Below are positions 35,853 through 47,878 of a stretch of 64,000 nucleotides of DNA, piece by piece (the stretch's first letter is position 1; each line of letters opens with the position of its first letter). Position numbers and translations under genes: made by a program. The notes below the pieces were generated by a model, which worked only from the letters and a program-made list of their open reading frames with translations, was not told where the DNA came from and ran no database searches. The DNA lies in NCBI RefSeq assembly GCF_019320115.1, contig NC_089591.1, forward strand, positions 62,629,798-62,693,797, given 5' to 3'. The DNA comes from Miscanthus floridulus. Taxonomy: Eukaryota > Streptophyta > Magnoliopsida > Poales > Poaceae.

Positions 35853-35910
35853 AAAGGGGGAGAGGGTTCGAGTATGATAGTCTTAGGGGAGAGCGACTAT
35901 TTAGGGGGAG
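35853..35910 (+). other. Cluster of extra polypurine tracts
   Basis: AAAGGGGGAGAGGG (35853-35866), AGGGGAGAG (35885-35893) and AGGGGGAG (35903-35910) lie well before the 3' LTR. The context GGTGTTTGACGCCAAAGGGG and the multiplicity of such tracts fit Sirevirus elements. Confidence 0.65.
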
Positions 35911-36316
35911 CTTAGCTTACTTAGTAGCTTATTATCTAGTACATTTGGAGTTTTATGTGTGATACTTTTTATGCATTCGTCGTGTGTTTACTTCTATGCA
36001 TTAAACTATATCTATGTGATAGTGATATCTACATGGTCGTGATATATGACATGTGTGCTCTCTACTTTGAATTATTTATGTCATATCACTTGTGCTATGC
36101 TCTTTTGCTTTGCTTCTGCATTTTTACTCCGATGCAAATAAGCTTTATTACTTGTACTCATGCTTATTTCATATCTTTTGAGTACATCATGTTGGCTTAG
36201 GGTCATATAAGCTTTGCCTAACACTTTTGTTCTTATTGCCAAAAGCTTATATGAACCAAGCATGTTAAAAACTTCATCTCTTTCACATACTCGAGGTGAT
36301 ATTGTCATCAATCACC

Positions 36317-36329
36317 AAAAAGGGGAAGA
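36317..36329 (+). other. Main polypurine tract of the copia element
   Basis: AAAAAGGGGAAGA ends one base before the 3' LTR start TGAAAGC. It would prime plus-strand DNA synthesis. Confidence 0.85.
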
Positions 36330-36330
36330 T

Positions 36331-37803
36331 TGAAAGCATCTAGGCCCCTAGTTGGGTTTTGGTGATTAATGACAATACATGATTACTGTGACTAATGTGT
36401 GTTTTGTAGAAGCATTTAAGTTAGGTCATGATAATGGAGATTGATTGGGCTATCATGATGGTCATGCCCCTATGATGGAAATCATTTTAGTTTTCAAAGG
36501 ATGGACGACAAGGTTAAGGATGGACTAGTTCTAAGTGTCGATTAGAGTTGGAATGACACTTAGAGTAGGTTAGGACTTTGTTTTCCCTTTGGCCATACTA
36601 TTAAGGGGGGTATGGATGGGTAGCTTGACCTAGGTGAGTCTAGTGGGTTAGGTGTGATGCACACTTGCTATAACTAGCGCTAGGTAGCTCCAAAATAGTC
36701 CTTAGATCCAATGGAGCAAACTTCATTCACATATGATTGAAAGTTGGAAGTGAATAGGAGGGTCAAATACTGACCGGACGCTGGCTTAGAGTCCAAGTCA
36801 GTTCATTTGATCAAGGTGAAGTCATCTGGAAGTGACCGGACGCTGAGAAGTGAAGTGATCGGACGCTGAGGACCAGCGTCCGATCGACATCAGTAAGGTT
36901 CTAGTGAGGGTAAATTGCGCCCGGATGTGTCCGATCAGTGCTGACCGAACGTTGGCCAGCGTCTAGTCACACTATAAACACTAGAGTTTGGGGTAAAGCT
37001 GACTGGCATGTCCGGTCAACATGACCAGAGCGTCCAGGTCACCTCGTAGAGGCACATAACGGTTCGTTTTTGAGCCCATGTTATAAATACCACCTCCATT
37101 CGTGTGTGGGGGTACTTTTGCTCATTCCAACAGTTGAGAAACACGTTTGAGAGTGTCAAAAAGAGCAAGGTCCTAGTGAGGTGATTGAGATTCGAGAATC
37201 CCAAAGAGAGCCCTCATTAGTGAGATCAAGAGTAGCAAAGTGTGCATCCACCAGTTCTCATTAGGCTTGCCATGGTTAAGTGAGAGTTCGTGCTTGTTAC
37301 TCTTGGTGATCGCCATCACCTAGATGGCTTGGTGGTGATTGGAGAGCTTGGTGATCATCCAGGTGGAGCTTGTGGATGACCCAACTCAAGTTGTGAGCGG
37401 TTGTGGGTGATTCACCATGACAGAGTGTCGAAGAATCAACCCATAGAGAGCACTTGATCCTTGCGCATATCAAGGGGGAGCTACACCCTTGCGCGGGTGC
37501 TCCAACGAGGACTAGTGGGGAGTGGTGACTCTCCGATACCTTAGCAAAACATCACCGTGTTCCTTCTCCTCTTTTACTTTAAGCATTTACTTTGAGCAAT
37601 TCATTACTTGTCATTTACATTCCTAGAATTGCCATGCTAGAGCAGGATTGGAACTTAGGGTGCTAAACTTTTGTGCATTAGATCAATAGAAACACTTTCT
37701 AGGCACAAGGGGTTAATTGGGCTAACCATAGGTTTTGATTCTTGCAAAGAAATTTGTAATTAGCCCAATTCACCCCCCCCCCTTGGGCATCTTAATCCTT
37801 TCA
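36331..37803 (+). mobile_element. Copia 3' LTR
   Basis: 1473 bp from TGAAAGCATC to CCTTTCA. TATAAATA at 37082-37089 is the likely TATA box. The CCGGAC palindromes seen in the solo LTR at 15571 are mostly eroded here (for example CCCGGATGTGTCCGATC near 36920). Confidence 0.92.
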
Positions 37804-40800
37804 AAGCCCTCCCTGATCGATTAGATATCCTCCGTGCTCAAGCCTTCAGCATACCCACTGCAGATAGTGGCAAAGTCTAGGTTCGGGTGGTGTGTCGCCA
37901 CCGACGTCAACACCCCCGACGCTCCGTAGAATAGGCCACTTGTGATAAGGTCCCAGAATGCATCCAGGACCTTCGCCAGCTAGACGGCGAGTGCGCTAGT
38001 GCTTGGCATCGACCCGAAGGCTTTCGAGATGACGAGCTAGGCAATGTTGCGAATCTAGTCAAGTTCTCCCTCGAGATCATGATGCTCTTCATGAGACTTG
38101 GCCAACTCCTCTGCATTTTGGCTGAAGGTCGCCTTGATCATCTCTAGGTCCTGCTCCAGCGTCTTCACCCTTCTGCCCAGCTCTGTAAGAAAGGCAACAA
38201 GCTCGGAAATAGGCTGAAGGAAAAAACCAACACAACAAAAAATAGAAAAGGTATGTATCGACGCGGAAGTTCTCAAGGATGGAGAATTCCTCCACCTGTC
38301 GAGTCGCCTACGTGCACAGCTAGGCGTTTGCCTCCTCCATCCCCATCACCCTAGCCCCGAAGCACAAGCACCTACTGGTCCACCTCTGACCGAGTCTTTC
38401 ACTCTAACTCCAGGGCCTTCCGTGCCAACTCTAGGGCGCTTTGCTCTGACTCAAGGGCCACTAAGGACTCTTGGAGTGCTGCCTCGATGTCTACCAGGGA
38501 TGTCCGCAACCCCGCCTCGGTCTCCGCCTAGTGGGGCTTCGCTACCTTGAGCCCTCGCTCGACAGCAGTCGTCCGCTCTGCTACACGCTGCCCCTCTGCC
38601 CACACCATGGTCGCCTTGGCTACCTAGTCCTAGGACTCGCGACGAGCGAACTCTAGCTGACGCTCAAGCTCAGCCATCCAGGCGTGCTCCATTCGGAGGA
38701 AGTGGGACTTGCAGGATGACATCCCCTTCAGACTCTACAAAAAACAAGCATGCTAAGGCAACCAACAAAGGATTTAGAGGTCAAAGACAAGTACGGGAAA
38801 CTCACCTCTACGGCAAGCTGCAGATCGACCTCGACTAACTGCTGAGCGTACTTAACCCGCTCCTAGGCGTCTCCGAGCCTCGCAGATAGGTTGGTGAGTT
38901 TGGACACCACGGCATGTCCTTGCTCCCCAAGGATGTCCCAAAGCTGACCCTCCTACAAATCCCAAAGGACAAACCACACCTTTGTTGGGCCTTCAGGGCA
39001 GGGCCACTCTAGGTCACCCTCTGGTAGGCTACTGGAGGGCCTAGCCTCTGACTAAACTACCGCTAGCTCCCGCTATGACACCGGCAGCTCCACCATGTCA
39101 TTAGCCTCGTCGTCTGATGAGATGTCCACCACCTCGGTTGCATGGGCCACCTGCCCAGCATTCTGACTCTATCCCGACCAGTGTCCCCCACCAATGCCTT
39201 CAGCTCCGATGATAAGGGTGAGCCATGCAGCCCTCCACCCGACGAGGTAGGGAGCTCGGCCTCCCTTGCCTCTTCCACCAGTAGCTGGTGGAGGAGGGGC
39301 CATAAGAGTTACCTGACCTCCATAGTCAGCACCAGGATCGCCGCCAATGCCGCCGCCACCGCTGCCACCATACCAGCAACCGACCCAGGGGACACCACCC
39401 CCAAAAGGGAAGACTTCACCACTGCCACCCTATTCCCCTCATTGCTTACCACGACACGCTACAGGGTGGGCCTCCAAGTCTCCCACATGGGAGTTGGGGT
39501 GATGCTCAACCCCGACATCACCCGGCCACTGACAAAAAGTGCAGATAAGTCACACTCCAAAAAGACTCAATAGCAAAAGATCAAAAAGGGACAAAGTAAA
39601 ATGTATCGGGACGTGGGTGACATGACTCTGAAGGCAGGGACCTGACATCGATGGGCCTGTAGGTCAAGGGCCGCCCTAGGCTATGACCCACGACCCCTCA
39701 CTTCAGCCAGGGGTGGCATCCTCCTAACTAGCACCTGCCCAGCCTACGAGTCGCCGTGACCCTCGGCTCAGGACTCCCCAACTAGAGTAGCGAGTGAGGC
39801 ATCCTCTGGCTATGAGTCGCGCGATGCAGGGTGCCGGTCTGCTCCTTGGACCGCCTAGCTTGCTTGGCCGTGTCCATGGTAGGTAGGGATGGGACCAGTG
39901 ATGCCACCAAGGTGCATGTTGACCGTGTCCACTTTGCCTCCTGTTCGTCGGCAACGTACGCTTCCTCGGCACGGGAACCACCACATGCTTTTTGCCTCTT
40001 GCTCATCACCAGCGGACAGTCGCCGTGGCCACAACGACCTCTCAGGCTTTCCTCCTCCTTAGAGAAAACCATGTCATCCACATCTGTGGGATCCTCTGAC
40101 GCGAGCTCTGACTCGACATCGCTCCTACAGTTCCCTGGTCTTCACGCGCCAGGGCGATCTCCTGCTCCTTTTCCTGCTTTTGCCGAACCTCCCTAGGTTC
40201 TCTTCTTCTTCTTGGTGTCTGTTGCCTCCTTCTAGGCAGCCTGCCGAGCCAGCGCCCTCCAATCCCTTGGGAAGGTGTGGCCGAGACTTGTAAACTCCAA
40301 GCCCCTATAGAACGGATGGCCCAAAATCAAGAAATAGGAAAAGTAGAGGAAGAAGCATGGACGAAATAGAAGGGAGCATACTAGTCTCGACACAATCACA
40401 GAGTTGAAAGGTGCGGGCTTCCCATCGACCCTCTCTTTGGGCTTCAGCTGCAACACCCAGCCAAGGCGACTCAAGACCTCGTTGTTTGGCAGATCCTCTG
40501 GCGACACGCGGTCCGGGTCTGATGGGCTGCTGTACATCAACATCAGCTGTTTCCTCTCCACCAACGGCACAACCCAGCAGTGGTAGAGGGTGTGGTACAC
40601 CCGCACCCCATCAAGGCCACACTTTACGAGCTTCTAGAGCTCCTCCTTGATGACCCCCACCTTATGCTTCACCTTACGAGCACAACCCCATGACCAACTA
40701 TCCTACTTCTCCGGCCTCCTACCAGTGAACACCAGGAATGGCGCTTCCACTCGATTCCTGATGTAAAACCACTCCCCATGCCACCCCCAGTTGGAGTCGT

Positions 40801-41222
40801 AGGGAGTGTACGTGGGATATGAGCCTCCCATGCTTGGTTTCCTCTGCAGGGCGAACCCCCCCCACCGGTGCGATCTCAGCCGAATTCCCCGCCATCAAGG
40901 CTCTCCCAGAGAATAGCCGCCAGAAGAAATCCGCATGCGGCTTCATCTCGAGGAATGCCTCGCAGATGGTGATGAAGCCGGCGATGTGCAGCACCCCCAT
41001 CGGATTAAGGTGTTGTAGCTCCAGACCCCACTCATTGAGGAGCCCACGCAGGAACCAGTGCGTGGGGTTCCCTAACCCACGCTCATGGAAGGTGAGAAAG
41101 GACACCACCTCATCAGGCCGAGGTTGTAGGAACTCCTCCCTCCCAGGAGCCCTCTAGTGCGCCACCTCCTTCGGCGGTAGGAACCCCTTCACGACGAAGG
41201 CCTTCAACACCGACTCCCTCAT
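37804..41222 (-). pseudogene. Tat1 antisense gene (putative gypsy-type domain), broken
   Basis: Grass Tat-lineage elements often carry a gene opposite to gag-pol, upstream of the 3' LTR; its function is unknown. Reading starts at ATG 41222 (MRESVLKAFVVKGFLPPKEVAH). A stop follows, then EEFLQPRPDEVVSFLTFHER and HWFLRGLLNEWGLELQHLNP, the pattern of the plant domain I know as PF04195. The C-terminal third is a coiled coil (about 38055-38300, LTELGRRVKTLEQDLEMIK). The end near 37804 has the PNLDFATICSGYAEGLS pattern of the same family. Many TAG stops and frame shifts occur. The copia element is inserted near its 3' end. Confidence 0.7.
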
Positions 41223-43346
41223 AGTGGACGACCTCTAGTCCAACATTTCGCTCCAGGATCACAAAAGGATTGGTGAGTTTTTCTCTTCCCCTTCACTCTC
41301 TCCCTTTTCTTTCCTAGAAACCACCACAGCTCTCAAGAACACTCACGGCAAGAAGGAAAAGGAAAGGAGGTAGCGGATAAGGAAAATGCGAAAGAACAAG
41401 GTGAAAACCTTCTCCCTTCTCCTACTTAAGGAAAAGGATACAACAGTTAGGGAAGGGCGCGCCGATCGGGAAAGACGAAACGGCGGAGCGAAAAAACCTC
41501 TCTCTTTCCCATTTAATGCAGATGAGACACGCCCTGACCAATGAGACATGCCCTGCCCGATGGAATGGCTCATGATCAGACAAGACATGGCCTGGGTATG
41601 GCCCACCACTACCGCACGCCAGCCACTACCACACGCCGGGCACAAGAACCAAAGCACCACCGCACATAGGAGACTCTCTGCATCCCCAAGAGGGACTCAT
41701 AAAAACCCAAAAACAAGATCTCCGTCCGAAGAGACCATCGGGCTTCTTAAGTCAATCAAACGACTTAGGAAAAAATACCGAGGGACAGGTAAGGAGCAAA
41801 GGGACGCCCCATGTAGGCCATGCCGACTCTATCATGAACGACGAGCTTGAGTCCCGGTCTAACATTTCTGACTAGAGCTCTTCAAACCCCGTCACTCGAG
41901 TCATCAAGGTAACAGTGCCGACCCCTACTATTTCTTTATAATCATTTCATACATCCATACATGCATTCATTCCATACTCCCATGCCTCCTAGATGATTCA
42001 GGCCCTAAACCGCCTAGGGGCTCAGGAACTAAGCATCGCACATGCAGTGAAATGTATCACAATGCTCCGTGTTGCGTCATGAAGCGGTGGTTGCCTCATT
42101 CAACATGAGCAACCAACAAAGCTAGGGGAGAAAAACGTAGATGAGCCCCGTGCAGCCCTTGCCTAGTTTGGTAGACAGGATCATCTCAACCTTTTGTTTG
42201 ATCCTAAACCTCTTGCCAAGCCCATAGAATCTCCATCGAGGAGAGACCGTTAGGCCACCCAAGTCGGTCTTTGGAACGACCTAGGCATCTACCGGGTTAC
42301 AGGTAAAGGAACAGTGGAATGTCACTAGAGGGCAATGCCAACCCTATCATGAACGATGAACCCGGATTCCACTTGATCATACTCGTTTGTGAACTCACCG
42401 AGCGTGCCACTCAAGCTCGAGCGATCGGGACAAGTGACAAAACTCAGCCCCTCTGGTTGTGAGGAACCAAGAACGGGGTAACGCACACAACTCACACCGA
42501 CCCCTACTAAGGCCCAACAGGGCTCGAGGGCTCAAGATACAAAATGCCTAGGTCTATGACCCTGAACTCGCCCCATCCGGCTATGCTCCGACTGCGCTCC
42601 AAACACCTGGGTCTACAACCCCGATTTCGCCCCATCTGGCTACACTCCGACTGCACTCCAAAAACAACCTAGGTCTACAACCCCAATCTCGCCCCATCCG
42701 GCTATGCTCCGACTGTGGTCCAAACACCTAGGTCTATGACCCTAATCTTGCCCCATCTGGCTACGCTCTGACTGCACTCCAAAAACAACCTGGGTCTACG
42801 ACCCCGATCTTGCCCCATCAGGATCTATGAGCTCTGGCTCGCCCGATCCCAAACTAACTAAACTAACTACCTCAGTTGCGTGGGCGGCACCGAGGCCAGG
42901 ATCCATGATGCCACCTCACCCGATCCCATGGCACACATCGATGCCAGGATCAGTGAGCTCCGTCTCATCCAAATCCCTTAACTAACTGCCTCACCCGAGC
43001 CCACGGCGCGCATCGACGCCAAGATCCACAAGCTCCATCTCACCCAATCTCTAAAGCGACTAAACACTATGACTGCGCAATGACGCCTTGGTTGACGAAC
43101 TCCACCTCAACTAAAAAACATGCACAGACGCCTGCTAACGAACACCCCTGAGACGGTTCTGCCTGAACCGCCTAGGGGCTCAGGGGCTACACCCGTGGGT
43201 GCACTAACAACACAAAAAACCCCCCATATGGTTCTACCCAGACCTCCTGGGGGCTTGGGGGCTACACCTGTGAGTGCGCTCACGTGCGCCCACCATCAAA
43301 GACAAAAATCCCCCGGACGATTCTACCTGAATCGCTCGGGGGCTCC
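41223..43346. other. Tat1 3' noncoding region
   Basis: It holds the promoter side of the antisense gene (41230-41900) and C-rich DNA up to the 3' LTR. It contains a five-copy tandem repeat (42546-42830), listed separately, and ends in repeated CCTGGGGGCTTGGGGGCT-like G-runs and a purine tract at the LTR border. The corresponding parts of Tat2 (47013-47878 and 56500-58458) are similar. Confidence 0.6.
42546..42840. repeat. Tandem repeat, alternating 59- and 62-bp units
   Basis: The landmark GGTCTA occurs at 42551, 42610, 42672, 42731 and 42793, so spacing alternates 59, 62, 59, 62 bp. Each unit reads like CCTAGGTCTACAACCCCGAT followed by CTCGCCCCATCCGGCTATG. The alternation suggests a 121-bp pair was duplicated. 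Confidence 0.85.
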
Positions 43347-44590
43347 TATCAGGTTCATAAACCTAGGGTCCTTTGTAGACCAGCTTCCACGCCCAGGCTT
43401 GGCCCAAGTAGACAGCACGCAACTCATGGGCTAGCCTAAGAGTCTAAATAATAGGCCAGAAGGGCGGTCCAGTCACCGACCAAAAGGTTTGGCCGAGGAG
43501 GAACAACGCTCGCTTATCGACTCTGGCCCACCTCTCCAACCCGAGCGCTTACTTCGGTGTCTAGCCACCTCTGGACGGTCTCTCCAACCAGAAGGCCTAG
43601 CAAAGCACTACCTCCAACTCTGACCCCACATCTCCGACCAGGGTATGCAAAGACCCTACTCATTGCTCTTCTCCGACTGGCGCAACTAGAGCCGACTGGG
43701 ACCAACCGACCGGGGACGCCCGCTCGGAAAGGACCAGGGCACGAATGGAGAAAGCAAGGCAAGACGCTCAAGTCAAACCATGATACCAGGGACCGTACCC
43801 TGTACACCTATAGGAATAGTACTCTACAACCGCCCTAACACAAATAGTGTTGTAGGCACCGACATTTTCCACTACAGTATTGTGGGCGCCGATTAAACTC
43901 CCATACGGTAAGGCCTCCCACATGCCCCTGGGCATCGATAGTGTTGTGGGCGCCGGGATTTACCGTACCGAGCAAACATGGTGAAACTCCTCACATGCCT
44001 CTAGGCATCAACAGTATTTGTAGGTATCGACATCTGCCATACCCGAACAAAGATGATGTAACCTCCCACATGCATCTAACATCCAACAGTGTTGTGGGTG
44101 CCTACCATCATCCTATACCCACCAGCATGGGCAACAAGACTTAGAACTCTCTCCCTCTCACTTGTAAGGCCATCCCCTTCATCTATAAAAGGGGATGTGC
44201 TATCTCCCAAACATTCAGTTGATTCAAGTTCATACAAGCTAATCCAGATCGGTCAAGTTCACTAGCTCACAACCACAGACCTGCTAGGTTCGGACCTCAA
44301 GCACACGCTTGAACACTTAGCTCATAGAGGAGCTCCTTTCACCCTTGGCCCTTCCGACCGGAGCTGACCGGACCACTCGCGCACCCCATCTTTCTCCTTC
44401 TCTTCTGTAACCCCACGGTAAACTTCGAGCACCTGGCTTAGGAATAAAGTCACTGACCGACTCAAACTGGATGTAGGATATGTTGCCTAAACCAGTATAA
44501 ACCCTGTGTCATTGAGTGCTAGGCCACCTCCGATCACAACGTGTGGCAAAACTACAAATATTTACTTGTTGGTCACTTTCTGCACTAACA
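43347..44590 (+). mobile_element. Tat1 3' LTR
   Basis: 1244 bp from TATCAGGTTCATAAACC to TGCACTAACA; it matches the 1251-bp LTR of Tat2 along its length. TATAAAAG at 44184-44191 is the likely TATA box and is enclosed by 9-bp inverted arms (44171-44179 and 44189-44197). Confidence 0.9.
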
Positions 44591-44595
44591 ACTAC
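44591..44595. repeat. Tat1 target duplication, right copy
   Basis: ACTAC follows the LTR end ..TGCACTAACA and matches 25449-25453. Confidence 0.75.
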
Positions 44596-45630
44596 TAATC
44601 GATAATTTCTAATCTAAAGTCTTACCAGTGAGGTTCGACTGGATCGATGCAACTATGGTAGTATCATTAGATTAGATCTCATTAACTAGTGAGTCTATTC
44701 AAGATTAAAACATGTCTTTGGATGCATACTATGTTTGACTGGAATACAGATAAAACAATGGATCTAGCGGAATTAAGCCATCAATTATAAGATTTGAAGC
44801 GTGATTGGATCAAAGGACGATCAATTAAGATGATATGATGCCGATTTATCTCTATCTCAATTGGATGATTTTGTTATAATTAATAAAACATTAATTATAG
44901 CAAGATCAATAACAGGTGAATCAACCAAAAACAGTAAGGAAAATCTTACTAATCTTAGCAGATTCGATAACTGGTTATATTGTAATAAACAACAAGTTAT
45001 TTAACATTAGATCAATAACTTTGATCTATATTATGATTCATAAAAGATCAATCAGCTGATGTAGCCTTATAAACTACGATACAGATCGATAACTAACTTA
45101 TTTATGGCTCATAAAAGATCAATCAACTTATACAGCTTTACAAGCATAATACAAGTCATGATGTTACTCACAAGCAAGATGGAGGTCGATAAGTCGATAC
45201 AGCCCTATTTGCTGAAGAACTCGTCGAGATCTATAGTACTCCTACTCCTAATGCGATGGTGAAAGCCAAAAAGATTGTATTGATTGAATGTTTATTTTTT
45301 ATAATAACCAGTGTCTAATATTTATACCCGAAATCTAAACATGAATCCTACTCAAATACGACTCATTATAATTCTTGGAATAAAAGAAAACTTCCTAACT
45401 TAATAACCTGGACTCCAATTTTCCCTATTTATAGAGTCCGACACATCTTTCTGGCACCACTCAAGTATAGCCCATTAATGCCGTTTACTGACATCATCCA
45501 TAAAATAGCCGATTCTGACATCACATCTAAATCAGCTGATACCGATTCACACCTAATCAATTCCTTGATGACTCAATCCTGAAAGCTTTGAGTTTCGACG
45601 TTCTTCTTCCTAAATTTTGGTGTAAACACA
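44596..45630 (-). mobile_element. LTR of the older minus-strand gypsy-like element, right part
   Basis: This is the continuation of 24839-25453 after the Tat1 insertion. It ends on the plus strand at TGTAAACACA, that is, an LTR start TGTGTTTACACC read on the minus strand. The adjacent TGCCCCCCTCAATTTTG (45631-45647) reads on the minus strand as a polypurine tract (TTGAGGGGGGCA) just before the LTR. So this is a 3' LTR of an element lying to the right in minus orientation. Confidence 0.65.
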
Positions 45631-45933
45631 TGCCCCCCTCAATTTTGGAATAAAAATGATTTTATTCCAAAATTCCTATTCATCTATTCACCGTGTTGCA
45701 ATGGCTCACTCAAAAATAAATGCATTACTCCTGATCACTCGGGCCAAATTCTATATAATACCCCAATAGTATCATTCCCAGCTCCCTCGGCCTGCTTACT
45801 TTCCCCTTCTTTCTCGGGCAAACTTCAACAGTCAAAGCCGCCATCGCCAAAGCCTTAACCCTAGCAAATTCTCTATTCTACCAAATTGCCATTCAAGTAA
45901 CCTTCCTTAGATTCAGATCCATTTTTGACTACA

Positions 45934-46616
45934 ATGGCAACCAGCAACCACGTTCTTGAGGTATGCCTTCAAACTTCTTCCTTTCAAGTGTTAGCCGCTA
46001 CTCTGTATTTTCTTTTTCTTAAATTCATCACAACTGTTTAGCCTTGGATGAAGAATTTGCTTCTGATAGTGAGGTAATTTACAACTTTTCTTTCAGAAGG
46101 ATTATCTAACAAGTTCTCCTATCAATTCATCTAACAATTTTTTTGCAGGATACCAAATTTGATCCGCCAAGTGTGGACAAGAAAGGGCATCTCATAGAAT
46201 ATTATCCACCAGGTCCAGCCTGAAGAATGGCATCAACTACACCCACCCTGAAAAAGTTGATGAAAACCCCAGCTGCCTCAACAATACTCACATATTAGTC
46301 TTCAAAATACAAGGCAACCCAAGGCGTAACTCAGAAAACCACCACTAGGAAGAGACTTTGTAGAACAAAATCATCAATTACTCAGGTAACTTAACTTATC
46401 TCCCCTCTTAAGATGATATCCAACTTTTAATTCAATCCCTTTTTTACAGACATCGACTATTGCATCTCAATCTGCCTTAGATGTTGAATTGTTGTCCTAG
46501 GCATTTGAATCAGCGTCTACAAACCTCTCATTGGCTAATCCTCCTACGGAGCCAATTACAATTGAAATAACCAATGCTTTTGATAGGCCCAAAACAACAG
46601 AAGATGAGAACCTCTC
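45934..46616 (+). pseudogene. Intron-containing antisense gene of the older gypsy element, cut by Tat2
   Basis: It runs opposite to the minus-oriented element whose 3' LTR is at 44596-45630. A TATA-like CTATATAATA lies near 45751. Exons, in order: 45934-45960 (ATG, MATSNHVLE, donor GTATGC), 46042-46073 (LDEEFASDSE in one frame), 46149-46385 (DTKFDPPSVDKKGHLIEYYP, then stops) and 46450-46616. Introns have GT..AG borders with T-rich ends. The join of the first two exons is not in phase. At 46617 the Tat2 LTR interrupts it. Its position and direction equal those of Tat antisense genes, but the family cannot be named. Confidence 0.5.
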
Positions 46617-47012
46617 TGTCGAGTTCATAAACCCAGGGTCCCTCATGGACCGGCTTCCCAACAAAGGCTCGGCCCAACAGACAACGTTGCGAGCAACACA
46701 CAACTCATGAGCCAGCCCAAGTACCTAAACGATAGGCCAGAGGGGTAATCCAATCTCTAACCAGAAGGCTTGGTCGAGGAGGAATGGCACCCGCTTCCGA
46801 CTTCGGCCTGCCTCTCTGACCGGAGCGCTCACTTTGTTCTCTAGCCCGCCTCCGGACGGCCTCTCCGACCGAAGGCCTGGCCAGACACTGCTTCTAACTC
46901 CGACCCATGTCTCCGACTAGGGATGCGCCAAACCCTTGCTCACTGCTCTTCTCCGACTGGCGCAATTAGAGCCGACTAGGACCAACCGATCGAGGATGCC
47001 CGCTCGGTAAGG
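46617..47012 (+). mobile_element. Tat2 first LTR, 5' fragment
   Basis: It begins TGTCGAGTTCATAAACCC, the least eroded LTR start in the window, and matches the other Tat LTRs until CGCTCGGTAAGG. It then jumps to the internal 3' region (TGGAACGACCTAGG). Confidence 0.85.
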
Positions 47013-47878
47013 TCACAGTGGAACGACCTAGGAATCTCCGGAATGACCCAGGCATCTGCCGGGTTGCAGGTAAAGGAGCAATGGAATGTCACAAGAGGGC
47101 TATGCTGACCCAGTTATGAACGACATACCTAGATTCCACTCGATCATACCTGTTAGTGAGCTCAGTGAGCGTGTCACTCGAGCCCAAGTGATCAAGGCAA
47201 GCGACAAAACTTAGCCCCTCCGGTTGTGAGAAACCGAGGACGGGGTAACGCACACAACTCAAAACCGACCCCTACCAAAGCCCAATGGAGCTTGGGGGCT
47301 CAAGATACCCAAAAGACCTAGGTCTATGACCCCAAACTCGCCCCATCCCTCGGCTATGCTTCGACTGCACACCAAACACCTAGGTCTACGACCTCGATCT
47401 CGCCCCATCCCTCGGCTATGCTTCGACTGCACACCAAACACCCTGGGTCTATGACCCCAAAGTCACCCCTATCCATCAAATACACCTCGAATGCACACCA
47501 AAACACCTGGGTCTGTGACCCCGAACTCACCCCATCAGGATCCACGAGCTCTGTCTCGCCCGATCCCTAAAAACTAACTGCCTCTCCCGATCCCATGGTG
47601 CGCACCGATGCTAGGATCTATGATCTCCGTCTCACCCTGATCCCTAAAAAACTACCCTAAAACCAAACCACCTCGGCTACAGTAACGATGCCTTGGTTGA
47701 CAACTCCATCTCGACTAAAAACACGCACACACGCCTGCTGACAAAACCCATAGGCGATCCTACTCGAATCACCTGGGGGCTCAGTGGCTACACCTGCGGG
47801 TGCGCTCACACGCACCCACCAATAAGACAAACCCCCCCAGATGATTCTAACTGAATTGTCTAGGGGCTCAGGGGCTCC
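47013..47878 (+). other. Tat 3' internal piece with tandem repeat
   Basis: It matches the Tat1 region 42270-43346. It holds four units of the CCTAGGTCTATGACCCC repeat (GGTCT at 47321, 47383, 47446 and 47510, spacing 62-64 bp) and ends in GGGGCTCC before the next LTR. No coding sequence is visible. Confidence 0.75.

Larger units (their letters stand above)
25752..37803 (+). mobile_element. Sirevirus-type Ty1/copia element nested in Tat1
   Basis: Parts in order: truncated 5' LTR, primer-binding site, gag, pol (protease, integrase, reverse transcriptase, RNase H), a 4.4-kb region after pol with an extra degraded gene, several polypurine tracts, and a 1473-bp 3' LTR. The copia order of integrase before reverse transcriptase is clear. 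Palindromic LTR motifs, an extra region after pol, repeated purine tracts and a long coiled-coil gag point to the Sirevirus lineage. The first 987 bp of the 5' LTR are absent, so a left target duplication cannot be checked. The sequence after the 3' LTR starts AAGCC. Confidence 0.85.
25454..44590 (+). mobile_element. Tat1: gypsy (Tat lineage) element with a nested copia element
   Basis: It begins with an LTR fragment (25454-about 25751) and ends with the full LTR at 43347-44590; both start TATCAGGTTCATAAACC. Five-bp duplications ACTAC flank the whole. Between them lie a nested copia element and the 3' half of a Tat element: an antisense gene, a repeat-bearing noncoding region and a purine tract (CTCGGGGGCTCC) before the LTR. 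The rest of the 5' LTR, the primer-binding site, gag and pol are missing. A deletion across the copia 5' LTR is the simplest explanation. Confidence 0.8.

Noticed and set aside
39142..40196. Plus-strand reading frames of 121-143 codons in Tat1
   Set aside because: They are opposite to the antisense gene, where the minus strand gives the recognisable domain and coiled coil.
42546..42840. CRISPR-like array
   Set aside because: The 59/62-bp units are contiguous and homogeneous with no repeat-spacer pattern, and the genome is a plant.
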